Assembly (NCBI GenBank): GCA_015063225.1
Contig: SUSU01000005.1
Location: 1-64,000, forward strand
Direction: 5' to 3'
Length of the DNA stretch: 64,000 nt
Source of the DNA: Thermoplasmata archaeon
GTDB taxonomy: Archaea > Thermoplasmatota > Thermoplasmata > Methanomassiliicoccales > Methanomethylophilaceae
The translations under genes and the position numbers were made by a program. This document shows positions 53,216 to 61,680 of the stretch, in pieces (the first letter of the stretch is position 1; every line of letters starts with the position of its first letter). The notes under the pieces were generated by a model. That model made no database searches. It was not told where the DNA came from and worked only from the letters and a program-made list of their open reading frames with translations.

Positions 53216-53862
53216 GGGCCGACCTCCACACCCACACCATCTACAGCGACGGGGAGCTCATCCCCGCCGAGCTCGTGCGCAGGGCGATGGCCCTCGGGCA
53301 CGACGTCATCGCCATCACCGACCACGTGGACATGACCAACGTGGAGTTCGTGGTCACCAATGTGGTGAAGGCGTGCGAGCTGAAGGAGGACTACATCCCC
53401 GTCATCCCCGGCGTGGAGATCACCCACGTCCCCCCGAGGCTCATCGGCGAGGTCGCCAAACAGGCCCGCAAATTCGGGGCGAAATGGATCGTCGTCCATG
53501 GGGAGACGGTCACCGAACCCGTCATGAAGGGCACCGACCGCGCCTCCGTGGAGAACCCCGACATCGACGTTCTGGCTCACCCCGGTTTCATCACCCTCGA
53601 GGAGGCCGAGATCGCGAGGGAGAACGACGTCATCCTGGAGATCACCGGACGCGCCGGGCACAACATCACCAACGGGCACGTGGCGAACATAGCCCGTCAG
53701 GCCCGCTGCAAGATGGTCGTGAACTCCGACACCCACCAGCCCGAGAACCTCATGGACGAGGCCGCGGCGTACACCGTCGCCCTCGGAGCGGGACTCACGA
53801 AGGAGGAGGCAGACCTGGCGATCCAGAAGACCCCCTTCGATGCCGTGAAGCACCTGATCTGA
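53212..53862 (+). CDS. PHP-family phosphoesterase, candidate histidinol phosphatase
   Basis: A 216-residue PHP-domain hydrolase with metal ligands in [37 protein letters not shown] and [11 protein letters not shown]. Its last-place, overlapping position in hisB-hisF-hisIE suggests it removes phosphate from histidinol phosphate, as HisK/HisJ-type PHP enzymes do. No other histidinol phosphatase is seen. Histidinol dehydrogenase is not in this window. Confidence 0.82.
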   Translation: MRADLHTHTIYSDGELIPAELVRRAMALGHDVIAITDHVDMTNVEFVVTNVVKACELKEDYIPVIPGVEITHVPPRLIGEVAKQARKFGAKWIVVHGETVTEPVMKGTDRASVENPDIDVLAHPGFITLEEAEIARENDVILEITGRAGHNITNGHVANIARQARCKMVVNSDTHQPENLMDEAAAYTVALGAGLTKEEADLAIQKTPFDAVKHLI

Positions 53863-55146
53863 TCACATACAGGCTTCGTATATGCCGCGGATATCCTCCG
53901 CGGTCATGGGCACGGGGTTGCGGACGAGTTTCGTACCCGCGGTCCTCAGTGCGGATTCGGTCAGCCATTTTACGTCGTCATGGCCGAAGCCCTCGTCCGA
54001 AAGGCGGACCTCGAGACCGATGTCCTTCAGGACCCTGCCGATGGCCTCGTGGACGTCGTCCTCGTTGACTCCTCCGAAGAGACGGGACACCTCGGCGAAA
54101 CGTTCGGGGGAACCTTTCGCGCAGAAACGGTAGATCTCCGGGGATATCGCCGCGAGTCCGCGGCCGTGGACGATGTCCTTCATACCCGAGAGGGGATGCT
54201 CGAGGGCGTGGGGTGCGACGGTGCCCGCCTTGTAGATGGACACCCCGGCGATCGAGGATGCGTAGACGACGCGGTCCAATGCGCCGGCGTCGCGGATGTT
54301 CTCGTTCGCGGCCACCAGGGATTCGGAGAGGTAACGGAGGCCCTTCCTGCATATCAGGTCGGTATCGTCGGTCCTCCCGCCGCTGACGTATGACTCTACG
54401 AGATGGCAGAGCGCGTCGAAGGACACGGCGTTCATGATGTTCGGGGGCATGGTCTCCATGAGCTCGGGGTCCACGACGGCCACGCGGGGGACGGCGGCCT
54501 TGCATGTGAGTCCGGCCTTGTCGTGCGTATCGGAATCGGTGAGGACGCTGATGCCGTTCGCTTCGCTCCCGGTACCGCAGGTGGTGGGGACGGCGACCAC
54601 GGGGAGGGCGGTGATCTCCGGGGCGTTGCCCCTTCCCCCGGTGTAATCGCGGACGGATCCTCCGTTCCCGGCGACGAGGGCGATGGCCTTGGCGGCGTCC
54701 ATCTGACTCCCGCCGCCCACTACGAGGACGGAATCGCATCCGTTCTCACGTGCGAAGGCCGCGCCGGCATCGATGGATTCGGTCGTGGGATTGCTGGGGA
54801 CGGAATCGAAAACGACGGAATCGATCCCGTTCATCTGCAATTGAGCCAGAATGCGGTCCCTGAGTCCCGTCTTGACGGAACTCCTGCCGGTGACTACGAG
54901 CGCTTTCCTACCGAACGGTTTGATGTACGCGCCGATGGATTCTGCCTTCTTGCGGCCGAAGATGATCCTCTCGGTTCCAGGGAGGGAATCAACATCGTCC
55001 GTACCGAGGTCGCCGCGGACCTTCGACATGACCTCATGGAAATAGAGGTCGCGGCCCTCGTCGTGGATCTTCTCGTCCTCCTTCAGGAGGAGTTTCATGA
55101 GCTCTTCTTCGCTGAGCATCTCGGGATTACCGTCATTCCCGGCCAT
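53863..55146 (-). CDS. Iron-containing alcohol dehydrogenase
   Basis: A 427-residue group III NAD(P)-dependent dehydrogenase. It shows the nucleotide loop GGGSQMDAAKAIAL, VPTTCGTGSEAN, and metal ligands in SFDALCHLVESYVS and HALEHPLSG. The first roughly 55 residues are a charged helical extension before the usual start ERIIFGRKKAESIG. It is convergent with the histidine operon. The substrate is unknown; aldehydes or alcohols formed in surface-glycan or fermentative reactions are possible. Confidence 0.88.
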   Translation of the reverse strand: MAGNDGNPEMLSEEELMKLLLKEDEKIHDEGRDLYFHEVMSKVRGDLGTDDVDSLPGTERIIFGRKKAESIGAYIKPFGRKALVVTGRSSVKTGLRDRILAQLQMNGIDSVVFDSVPSNPTTESIDAGAAFARENGCDSVLVVGGGSQMDAAKAIALVAGNGGSVRDYTGGRGNAPEITALPVVAVPTTCGTGSEANGISVLTDSDTHDKAGLTCKAAVPRVAVVDPELMETMPPNIMNAVSFDALCHLVESYVSGGRTDDTDLICRKGLRYLSESLVAANENIRDAGALDRVVYASSIAGVSIYKAGTVAPHALEHPLSGMKDIVHGRGLAAISPEIYRFCAKGSPERFAEVSRLFGGVNEDDVHEAIGRVLKDIGLEVRLSDEGFGHDDVKWLTESALRTAGTKLVRNPVPMTAEDIRGIYEACM

Positions 55147-55273
55147 ATTACGCGGTATTGAGTGGTCGGATTAATCAATTCGCTTGCTTTTTCACCATAG
55201 GTTACCAGCGTGTTGGTCTAATAACATTTATAACGTTGTATGTTTTATATATCTAGAAAGCATATACTGAATC

Positions 55274-56158
55274 ATGGGAAAGATGTCTGAAGAGAACCCG
55301 GAAACCGGTCTCGGCGCAAGGATCCGCGCTATCATCGACGAGTGTTTCATGGATCTCGAGGTCCCCCAGGAATCCATCTGCCCCGTCTGCGGCGAGGGAG
55401 AGCTCACCAGGTACGGACAGACGGCCGCCGGAACCCAGAGGTGGAGATGCTCCTGCTGCGGAGTGGTCCGCACCTTCAAAGGAGAGGGCTCCGTCCTCAG
55501 GAACACCAAGCTTCCCTACGACACCTGGCTCTCCTTCATCCCCCACTTCCTCTCCTGTTCTTCGTGCGATGTCGTGGCCGCCGACCTCGGAGTCACACAC
55601 AAGACCGCGTGGTTCATGAGGACCCGCATCCTCGAGGCCCTCTACAAGTCGATCCCCGCCTTCAGGGCGGAGGGGATGACCGTCGGGAAGATGTTCCTCA
55701 GGGAATCCTTCAAGGGCACCTCCCGCGCCCGCACCATCGACCCCGAGACCCGCGGCGAGAGGGTGTGCGTCCTCACCGGAATCAACGACAACAATGGGAT
55801 GTTCTACGACGTCGCCTGCCTCGGGAACCCCTCCGAGAAGAAGATCGCCGATGTCGTGGCCGGGGACATCTCCTCGGGAATCATCGAAACGGAAGATGAT
55901 GAGGTCAGGTGCACCCTGGACAAGGATGACAGGATCTCCTCCCTCCAGACATCCATCCGCTCCTTCCTGAAGCGCTTCCGCGGAGTCTCCACCAAGTGGC
56001 TCCACATCTACCTCGCCTGGTACAAGTGGCTCTTCTCCTTCGGGAGGGACAGGATGGCCGCGGACGCTCAGCTCTCCGCCGGTGACTACAAACACACCTG
56101 GAGGGCAATCCGCAGGATGGCCTACCCTTTCAGGGACGTTACGGGCGCCCTTGCCTGA
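55274..56158 (+). CDS. IS1595/ISXO2-like transposase homologue lacking catalytic residues
   Basis: A 294-residue protein with an N-terminal zinc ribbon (CPVCGEGELTRYG, then WRCSCCGVVRTF), a helix-turn-helix (VVAADLGVTHKTAWFMRTRI), and the DDE-fold strands of IS1595 transposases. Where relatives have ADETYFLESFKG it has VGKMFLRESFKG, and where they have a TDKH-type second aspartate it has TEDDEV, so the metal-binding acids appear lost. The C-terminal STKWLHIYLAWYKWLF matches the family. A TATA box (TTTTATATATC) ends about 22 bp before ATG 55274. It may bind the ends without cutting. Confidence 0.75.
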   Translation: MGKMSEENPETGLGARIRAIIDECFMDLEVPQESICPVCGEGELTRYGQTAAGTQRWRCSCCGVVRTFKGEGSVLRNTKLPYDTWLSFIPHFLSCSSCDVVAADLGVTHKTAWFMRTRILEALYKSIPAFRAEGMTVGKMFLRESFKGTSRARTIDPETRGERVCVLTGINDNNGMFYDVACLGNPSEKKIADVVAGDISSGIIETEDDEVRCTLDKDDRISSLQTSIRSFLKRFRGVSTKWLHIYLAWYKWLFSFGRDRMAADAQLSAGDYKHTWRAIRRMAYPFRDVTGALA

Positions 56159-56348
56159 ATCGATACGACAACCGCATCCAAGGGCCCCCATACACGCTTT
56201 TTCCAGGGGTCGGAAGTCGGGTAGGGCACCTACCTTGACCCAGGGGCAAAAACAGTATGCCGAAGGTAGGTAAGTCCCTCCGTTTCCATCGTGGCCACCT
56301 GGGCCATTCAAGGGGCAAATGAGGGCAAGTGCTTCGGGGCGGTTTCCG
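56159..56348 (+). other. Non-coding tail of the insertion element with a long hairpin
   Basis: Between the transposase-like gene and the right terminal repeat is 190 bp with no coding frame. It holds a 9-bp perfect stem, ACCTACCTT (56228-56236) with AAGGTAGGT (56263-56271), around a 26-base loop. It may be a terminator, a protein-binding site or an RNA. Confidence 0.5.
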
Positions 56349-56423
56349 CCAACACGCTGGTAACCTACTCTTCGCGCGTACACGCGTGCATATGATTATA
56401 TCAACTCATCCGATGCTCCACTC

Positions 56424-57218
56424 ATGGTAGAAATTGCCCTCATAGGCGGATCCGGGGTCATCCCCGAGAACTTTGTGAAGAAGAAGGAAGTGTTCCCGGA
56501 CACCCCTTACGGAAAACCCTCCGACCCCATCGACATCGGGGAGATCGCCGGCGTGGAGGTTGCCTTCCTCTACCGCCACGGCAGGAACCACCAGCACCCC
56601 CCGACATCCGTTCCTTACAAGGCGAACATGTACGCCCTGAAATCCCTCGGTGTCAAGTACGCCATCTCCGTCTGCGCCGTCGGCTCCCTCCAGGAGGAGG
56701 CCCGCCCCGGGGACCTCGTCATCGCCGACCAGGTGATCGACTTCACTAAGCGCCGCGACCTCACCTACTTCCTGAACGACACGGTGCACATCTCCATGCC
56801 CGACCCCTGCTGCCCATACGCCAGCGGCGTCTTCGCCAAGGTCGCGAAGGAGATGGGTATCCGCTACCACGACAAGGGGACTTACGTGTGCATCGAGGGC
56901 CCGAGGTTCTCCACCCGCGCCGAGAGCGCCATGTTCCGTTCCTTCAACGGCACCATCATCGGCATGACCATGATCCCCGAGGTCAACCTCGCCCGCGAGC
57001 TCGGAATGTGCTACGTCAGCCTCGCCACCGTCACCGACTACGACTGCTGGAAGGACGAGGACGTCACCATCGAGATGGTCATGAAGACCATGTCCGAATG
57101 CAACTCCAGGATCCAGCAGCTTCTGACCCTCGGGCTCCCCAGGATCGAGACCGGCTCCCACTGCAGCTGCATCGAGGCCGCCAAGGGCTGCGGTTCCCTC
57201 GAGAAGTTCAAGTTCTGA
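56424..57218 (+). CDS. S-methyl-5'-thioadenosine phosphorylase family
   Basis: Phosphorolysis of methylthioadenosine (or methylthioinosine) to recycle methionine and purine. The 264-residue PNP/MTAP protein has ALIGGSGVIP, LYRHGRNHQHPPTSVPYKAN, CAVGSLQEEARPGDLV, the substrate segment YVCIEGPRFSTRAESAMF and GMTMIPEVNLARELGMCY. TATA-like GATTATATC (56394-56402) is about 27 bp before ATG 56424, indicating a leaderless message. Cysteines are abundant near the C-terminus (HCSCIEAAKGCG). Confidence 0.9.
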   Translation: MVEIALIGGSGVIPENFVKKKEVFPDTPYGKPSDPIDIGEIAGVEVAFLYRHGRNHQHPPTSVPYKANMYALKSLGVKYAISVCAVGSLQEEARPGDLVIADQVIDFTKRRDLTYFLNDTVHISMPDPCCPYASGVFAKVAKEMGIRYHDKGTYVCIEGPRFSTRAESAMFRSFNGTIIGMTMIPEVNLARELGMCYVSLATVTDYDCWKDEDVTIEMVMKTMSECNSRIQQLLTLGLPRIETGSHCSCIEAAKGCGSLEKFKF

Positions 57219-57232
57219 ATCCCGGGATCCCC

Positions 57233-59407
57233 ATGAGGATAGTGTTCCGCGGTACGGTGCAGGGGGTGGGTTTCCGCCCCGCCGTATACCGTACCGCGGT
57301 CTCCCTCGGCTGCAGGGGAAGTGTGAGGAATGACGGTTCCTCCGTCACCGTCGAGGTCGACAAAGGCGAGGAATTCCTGGAGGCCTTCCTCAAGGAACTC
57401 CCCCCTCTGGCTCATGTGGATTCCGTGGAGAAGTCCGAGTACACTGTACCCGATTCCGTCAAGGGATTCACCATCGCCGGATCTTCCCGTTCCGCCTCGG
57501 AACACATACCTTCGATCCCCGCCGACACCGCCGTCTGTCCCGAATGCATAGCGGACATGAAACACGGCAGGAGGAAGGGATACCCGTTCACCACCTGTAC
57601 CGACTGCGGCCCCCGCTTCACGTTGCTGGAGGCTCTCCCCTATGACAGGGAGAGGACCGCCATGGCCGCCTTCCCCCGCTGTTTCAGATGCGGGGAGGAG
57701 TACTCCGACCCCTCCAAACGCAGGTTCCACCATCAGACCATCTGCTGTCCCGTCTGCGGACCGTCCTACCGTCTCGTGGATTCACAGGGCAATCAGATCG
57801 AGGGTGACCCCATCGCCACCTTCGCATCCATGCTCGAGGAGGGCAAGATAGGGATCTCCAAGGGATGGGGCGGGATGCACATCAGCTGCACCCTCGGCCG
57901 CGTGAAGGAGCTCCGCGAATGGTACGGCAGGAAGTACAAGCCCTTCGCCATCATGGTGAGGGACGCGGAAGCGGCGGAGAGGTACACGGACATCACCCCC
58001 GAGGAGATGGAACAGCTCACCTCCCCCCAGAGACCGATAGTCCTCCTCAGGAAGAAGAGGAATGATGAGACTCTCGAACTCCTCTCCCCCGGGATCGACA
58101 CCGTCGGGGTGTTCCTCCCGTACACCGGCATGCAGGTCCTCCTGTTCGACATCCTGAAGACGGATGCCCTCGTGATGACCTCGGCCAACCCTCCCGGCGA
58201 ACCCATGATCACCGACGACAACGAGATACTGAATCTCGGTGCCGACATGTACCTCCTCCACGACCAGGAGATAATCAACCGTGCCGACGACAGCGTCCTC
58301 CGCCTGTGCGGGGAGGATGTCTTCTTCCTCCGCAAATCCCGCGGGAACATCCCCTGCTACTACACCGTGGATGAGAAAGAGGATGTCGCCGCCGTCGGGG
58401 CCCAGGAGAACCTCGCGGGCGCGGTCGCTTCCAAGGGGAGGATCTATCCCACTCAGTACATCGGGAACGGTGAGGGCATGGGTGTGCCCGAATATCTGGA
58501 GGAGGCGGTCAGACTGCAGATCCGCCTACTCGGGGCGAGACCCTCCATCATAGCGGAGGATCTGCACCTGGCATACCTCAACCGTCCCTTCGCCAGACGC
58601 CTCGCCGAGGAGACCGGCGCCGAGATTGTGGATGTACAGCACCACTGGGCCCACGGGGCCTCCCTCATGGTGGACAGGGGGATAACCGACCATCTCACCG
58701 TCCTCACCCTCGACGGCACCGGCCACGGCGACGACGGGAAGGCGTGGGGAGGGGAGGTGCTGTCCTGCACCCTCGAAGGCTACAAGCGCCTCGCGCATCT
58801 GGAATACATACCGCTCATCGGAGGGCAGAAGGCGGTCCACGACATCCGCCGCCTGCGCCTCGCCATCGACATGATCAACGGAGAGAGGTCCAACACGGGA
58901 TTCAGCGACCAGGAGGTATCGATACTCACCAAGCTGGCAAATAACAGCGTGGGGACCTCGTCCTTCGGACGCATTTTAGACGCTCTGGCTTATTCCACCG
59001 GAGTGTGTTCCGAGCGCACCTATGACGGGGAGCCCGCCATGAGGATGGAGAGATACCTCGACCCCTCCGATTACGAGGATTATTCCACGGAGACGAGGAA
59101 CGGCGTCATCTCCACCGCCCACCTCTTCTCCGGACTCGGGAGGATGAAGGACCCCACCGCGGAGGTCTCCGGCATAGTCCGCGCCATCCTCTCGGAGATG
59201 GTCGACATAGCATGCGACGATGCGGCATCCAACGGCGAGAGCAGAATCGGGATCACCGGAGGGGTGTCCTACAACGTCCCCATAACCCTCATGGTCCGCG
59301 ACCTCGCCAAGGCCCGCGGGATGGATGTCGTCACCCACTGCCGCATCCCCAACGGGGACGGCGGGATCTCCACCGGCCAGGCGGCCATCGCCCTGCGCCG
59401 TGCCTGA
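57233..59407 (+). CDS. hypF: [NiFe]-hydrogenase maturation carbamoyltransferase
   Basis: HypF converts carbamoyl phosphate to the carbamoyl group used to build the CN ligands of [NiFe] hydrogenase. The 724-residue protein has all domains in order: acylphosphatase (GTVQGVGFRPAVYR, 1-85), two zinc fingers with paired CxxC (about 100-185), the YrdC-like domain (about 190-370), and the Kae1-like domain with VQHHWAHGASLMVD and LTLDGTGHGDDG, ending GDGGISTGQAAIALRR. It points to membrane or F420-reducing hydrogenases elsewhere. CarAB is the carbamoyl phosphate source. Confidence 0.95.
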   Translation: MRIVFRGTVQGVGFRPAVYRTAVSLGCRGSVRNDGSSVTVEVDKGEEFLEAFLKELPPLAHVDSVEKSEYTVPDSVKGFTIAGSSRSASEHIPSIPADTAVCPECIADMKHGRRKGYPFTTCTDCGPRFTLLEALPYDRERTAMAAFPRCFRCGEEYSDPSKRRFHHQTICCPVCGPSYRLVDSQGNQIEGDPIATFASMLEEGKIGISKGWGGMHISCTLGRVKELREWYGRKYKPFAIMVRDAEAAERYTDITPEEMEQLTSPQRPIVLLRKKRNDETLELLSPGIDTVGVFLPYTGMQVLLFDILKTDALVMTSANPPGEPMITDDNEILNLGADMYLLHDQEIINRADDSVLRLCGEDVFFLRKSRGNIPCYYTVDEKEDVAAVGAQENLAGAVASKGRIYPTQYIGNGEGMGVPEYLEEAVRLQIRLLGARPSIIAEDLHLAYLNRPFARRLAEETGAEIVDVQHHWAHGASLMVDRGITDHLTVLTLDGTGHGDDGKAWGGEVLSCTLEGYKRLAHLEYIPLIGGQKAVHDIRRLRLAIDMINGERSNTGFSDQEVSILTKLANNSVGTSSFGRILDALAYSTGVCSERTYDGEPAMRMERYLDPSDYEDYSTETRNGVISTAHLFSGLGRMKDPTAEVSGIVRAILSEMVDIACDDAASNGESRIGITGGVSYNVPITLMVRDLAKARGMDVVTHCRIPNGDGGISTGQAAIALRRA

Positions 59408-59478
59408 TGGTTGGATGCGTATTCCAACATCCCCACAGTTTATCTATGGATGGAGGGCATATCCATCGGAGGATTGTG

Positions 59479-60483
59479 ATGGAGCATACGCTTTTCGTGC
59501 TGCTTGACGGGATGGAGGACGACCCCAATCCCGCTCTCGGAGGGAGGAAACCATACGAGGCCGCACGCCTCCCCTTCATGCGCTCCAAATGCCCCCATCT
59601 CAACTACACCTCGGGAAGGGGATACACGCAGCTGTTCCTCAACGAGTTCTGGACCGGACACCCCCCGGAGACCCCGAGGGCCGCCCTGGAGGCCGCGGGC
59701 CTCTCCATGGACGTCTCCGGTGACAGGCAGGCCTTCCGCATGAGTCCCGCCAGGATTGTCGACGGGGAGGTCGTATGGGCTTACGGCGACGACGACGAAG
59801 CCATGAGGATGAACGAGAGCATGAGGAAGCATCTCGACATCCTCTCCGCCAGGAAACCCGAGATCAGGTTCTTCGTCCACGGACGCAGCGTCCTCACCAT
59901 GGAATGCAAAGAGAACGTCCCCGTTGGACCGCAGGCGCCCGTCGACGGCCCCTACGTCACCCCGCTCCCCGACCTCGAGGAGTTCATCAACGCCGTCGCC
60001 GACGAGAACGACGGCCTCACAGTCTATCCATGGGGGGTCGGGAGACCCAAGAGCACATACCCCTGCTACAAAGGGCTCGAGGACCTGCACGCAGTCTCCA
60101 ACAGCCCCACCGCCCTCGGCGTAGCCGCCACGCTCGGGCATCACATCACCTTCGAGGAGGACCTCGGGTCGAGGTTCCCCATCGCGAAAAGGCTGCTCGC
60201 GGAGCACGACGTGTTCCTGCACCTCGACGAAGTCGACGAGTACAGCCACCAGAAGGACCACATGAAGAAGATCGCCGTCCTGGAGAGGATAGACTCCCTG
60301 ATGGCGGAATACTTCTCGGATGCGGGGAGGATCATCCTCTTCGTGGACCACGGTACGTCGTGCGTCACAGGGGAGCATATCTTAATGGATGTCCCCTTCC
60401 GTACCAACATCGAATGCTTCGGGGACGGCAACCGCTTCGCCACGGGCGAGGTAGTCCCCATGATACTGGAGGATAAAGAATGA
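59479..60483 (+). CDS. ApgM-like phosphoglycerate mutase homologue (alkaline phosphatase superfamily)
   Basis: A 334-residue protein of the cofactor-independent archaeal phosphoglycerate mutase family. It keeps VLLDGMEDDPNPALGGRKPY at the start, GDRQAFRMS, HLDEVDEYSHQKDHMKKI and DHGTSCVTGEHILMDVPF. It is about 60 residues shorter than typical ApgM, and the nucleophilic serine block after the N-terminal motif is not recognisable (the region reads YTSGRGYTQLFLNEFWTG). Catalysis as a mutase is doubtful. GGAGG precedes ATG 59479. The end overlaps the CobT-like gene, suggesting a function linked to cofactor nucleotide chemistry. Confidence 0.75.
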   Translation: MEHTLFVLLDGMEDDPNPALGGRKPYEAARLPFMRSKCPHLNYTSGRGYTQLFLNEFWTGHPPETPRAALEAAGLSMDVSGDRQAFRMSPARIVDGEVVWAYGDDDEAMRMNESMRKHLDILSARKPEIRFFVHGRSVLTMECKENVPVGPQAPVDGPYVTPLPDLEEFINAVADENDGLTVYPWGVGRPKSTYPCYKGLEDLHAVSNSPTALGVAATLGHHITFEEDLGSRFPIAKRLLAEHDVFLHLDEVDEYSHQKDHMKKIAVLERIDSLMAEYFSDAGRIILFVDHGTSCVTGEHILMDVPFRTNIECFGDGNRFATGEVVPMILEDKE

Positions 60484-61589
60484 CTTTCGAATTCCCGCCG
60501 TCCCTCGGAGTGAACGGCGACAAAGAACAGGCTGCCGGGATCGTATCCAAGATTTGGGGCAAGAAGGGTGTCTTCACCTGCACCATCGCCAACACCCTCA
60601 CGTCCACCATCCCCGGCGTCTCGGATGCCGGCGACACCCCGGACCTGACCATGTACACCCCCGCCGCGGATGCTGAGCTCCTCGTCCTCAACAAAGTGGT
60701 GTGCATGAAGGGCATCCCGATCAACCCCGGAGGCATCCCCACCCCTGCAACCCTCACCAAGGCCGCCCTCGACCTCTCCCGCATGCCCTACTTCATCATC
60801 GACGGCGGGTGCGGCGTGAAGGCGAACATCCCCATGATCGAGGTCGGAGGGGAATGCGGACAGAAGATCACCACCGGCCACTCCGTAAAGAACGTGAAGC
60901 ACTCCTTCGAGTACGGGAAGATCCTCGGCGCCCAGCTCGCCTCCTATTACGATTACGTCGTCATCAGCGAGAGCTGCGCCGGCGGGACCACCACCGCCCT
61001 CGCCGTACTCCAGGCCATGGGCACCGTGACGGAGAACCTCGTGTCCTCCTCATCGCCCAAGAACCCCAAGGAGCTGAAGTCCAAGCTCGTCGCCGAGGGT
61101 ATCGCGGCCGCCGGGAAGAAGCCCGGGGACTTCGCGGACGACCCCCTCGGAGCCATCGAGGCCGTGGGGGACCCCATGATGCCCGTGAACGTCGGCATCC
61201 TCATCGGCGCCTGCAACGCGGGAGTCCCCGTCATCGTCGGCGGAGGGACTCAGATGGCCGCCGTCATGGCCGCCGCCGTGAAGCTCGACCCCTCCGTCAT
61301 CGGGAAGTTCTTCCAGGGCACTACCAGGTGGCTGCTCAACGACCCCAACTCCTCGATGGTGAAGCTCAGGGACGCCATCGACGCCCGCATCCCCATCGTC
61401 TACATCAACATGAACTACTCCGACAGCCCCTACGAGGGCCTGCAGGCGTACGAGTGGGGATTCATCAAGGAAGGCGTCGGATGCGGAGGCTCCTCCGTGG
61501 CCGCCGTCATCGGCAGTTCCGGCAAGATCGACTGCGCGAAGCTCCTCGACCGCGTCCACGAGATCTACCGCGGGATCATGGGTTTCTGA
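60480..61589 (+). CDS. Nicotinate-nucleotide:base phosphoribosyltransferase, archaeal CobT-like (TIGR00303)
   Basis: A 369-residue protein of the archaeal family that replaces bacterial CobT. It is expected to attach ribose phosphate from nicotinate mononucleotide to the lower-ligand base during cobamide synthesis. Key blocks are CTIANTLTSTIPGVSDAG, IDGGCGVKANIP, ESCAGGTTTALAVLQAMG, GGGTQMAAVMAAA and the C-terminal GVGCGGSSVAAV. Methylotrophic methanogens depend on corrinoids, in line with the BtuFCD-like importer at 46.2-49.2 kb. It overlaps the preceding gene by four bases. Confidence 0.88.
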   Translation: MTFEFPPSLGVNGDKEQAAGIVSKIWGKKGVFTCTIANTLTSTIPGVSDAGDTPDLTMYTPAADAELLVLNKVVCMKGIPINPGGIPTPATLTKAALDLSRMPYFIIDGGCGVKANIPMIEVGGECGQKITTGHSVKNVKHSFEYGKILGAQLASYYDYVVISESCAGGTTTALAVLQAMGTVTENLVSSSSPKNPKELKSKLVAEGIAAAGKKPGDFADDPLGAIEAVGDPMMPVNVGILIGACNAGVPVIVGGGTQMAAVMAAAVKLDPSVIGKFFQGTTRWLLNDPNSSMVKLRDAIDARIPIVYINMNYSDSPYEGLQAYEWGFIKEGVGCGGSSVAAVIGSSGKIDCAKLLDRVHEIYRGIMGF

Positions 61590-61602
61590 GCCCCGCGTCC
61601 CG

Positions 61603-61621
61603 CCAACACGCTAGTAACCTA
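61603..61621 (-). repeat. Solo copy of the insertion-element terminal repeat
   Basis: CCAACACGCTAGTAACCTA matches the right terminal repeat at 56349-56367 in 18 of 19 positions and has the same orientation. No second end or transposase lies nearby, so it is probably a remnant of an excised or deleted copy, 14 bases after the CobT-like gene stop. Confidence 0.7.
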
Positions 61622-61635
61622 TAATGGTAACAAGA

Positions 61636-61668
61636 GGGAGCGGGCCGTCCGTCAGGGCGGCCGCTTCC
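61636..61668. terminator. Hairpin between convergent genes
   Basis: GGGAGCGG (61636-61643) pairs with CCGCTTCC (61661-61668), with further GCC/GGC pairs inside, between the CobT-like gene and the TerB/flavin-barrel gene. It could end transcription from both sides. Confidence 0.6.
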
Positions 61669-61680
61669 CCAAAAACAGTT

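Larger units (their letters stand above)
55198..56367 (+). mobile_element. IS1595-like insertion element with 19-bp perfect terminal inverted repeats
   Basis: TAGGTTACCAGCGTGTTGG at 55198-55216 has its exact inverted copy at 56349-56367, enclosing about 1170 bp with one transposase-like gene and a 190-bp non-coding tail. Flanking 8-bp sequences (TTTCACCA and CTCTTCGC) do not match, so no target duplication is visible. A third copy of the terminal sequence with one change lies at 61603-61621. Confidence 0.8.

Noticed and set aside
55190-56375. Target-site duplication of the insertion element
   Set aside because: The 8 bp on each side do not match.
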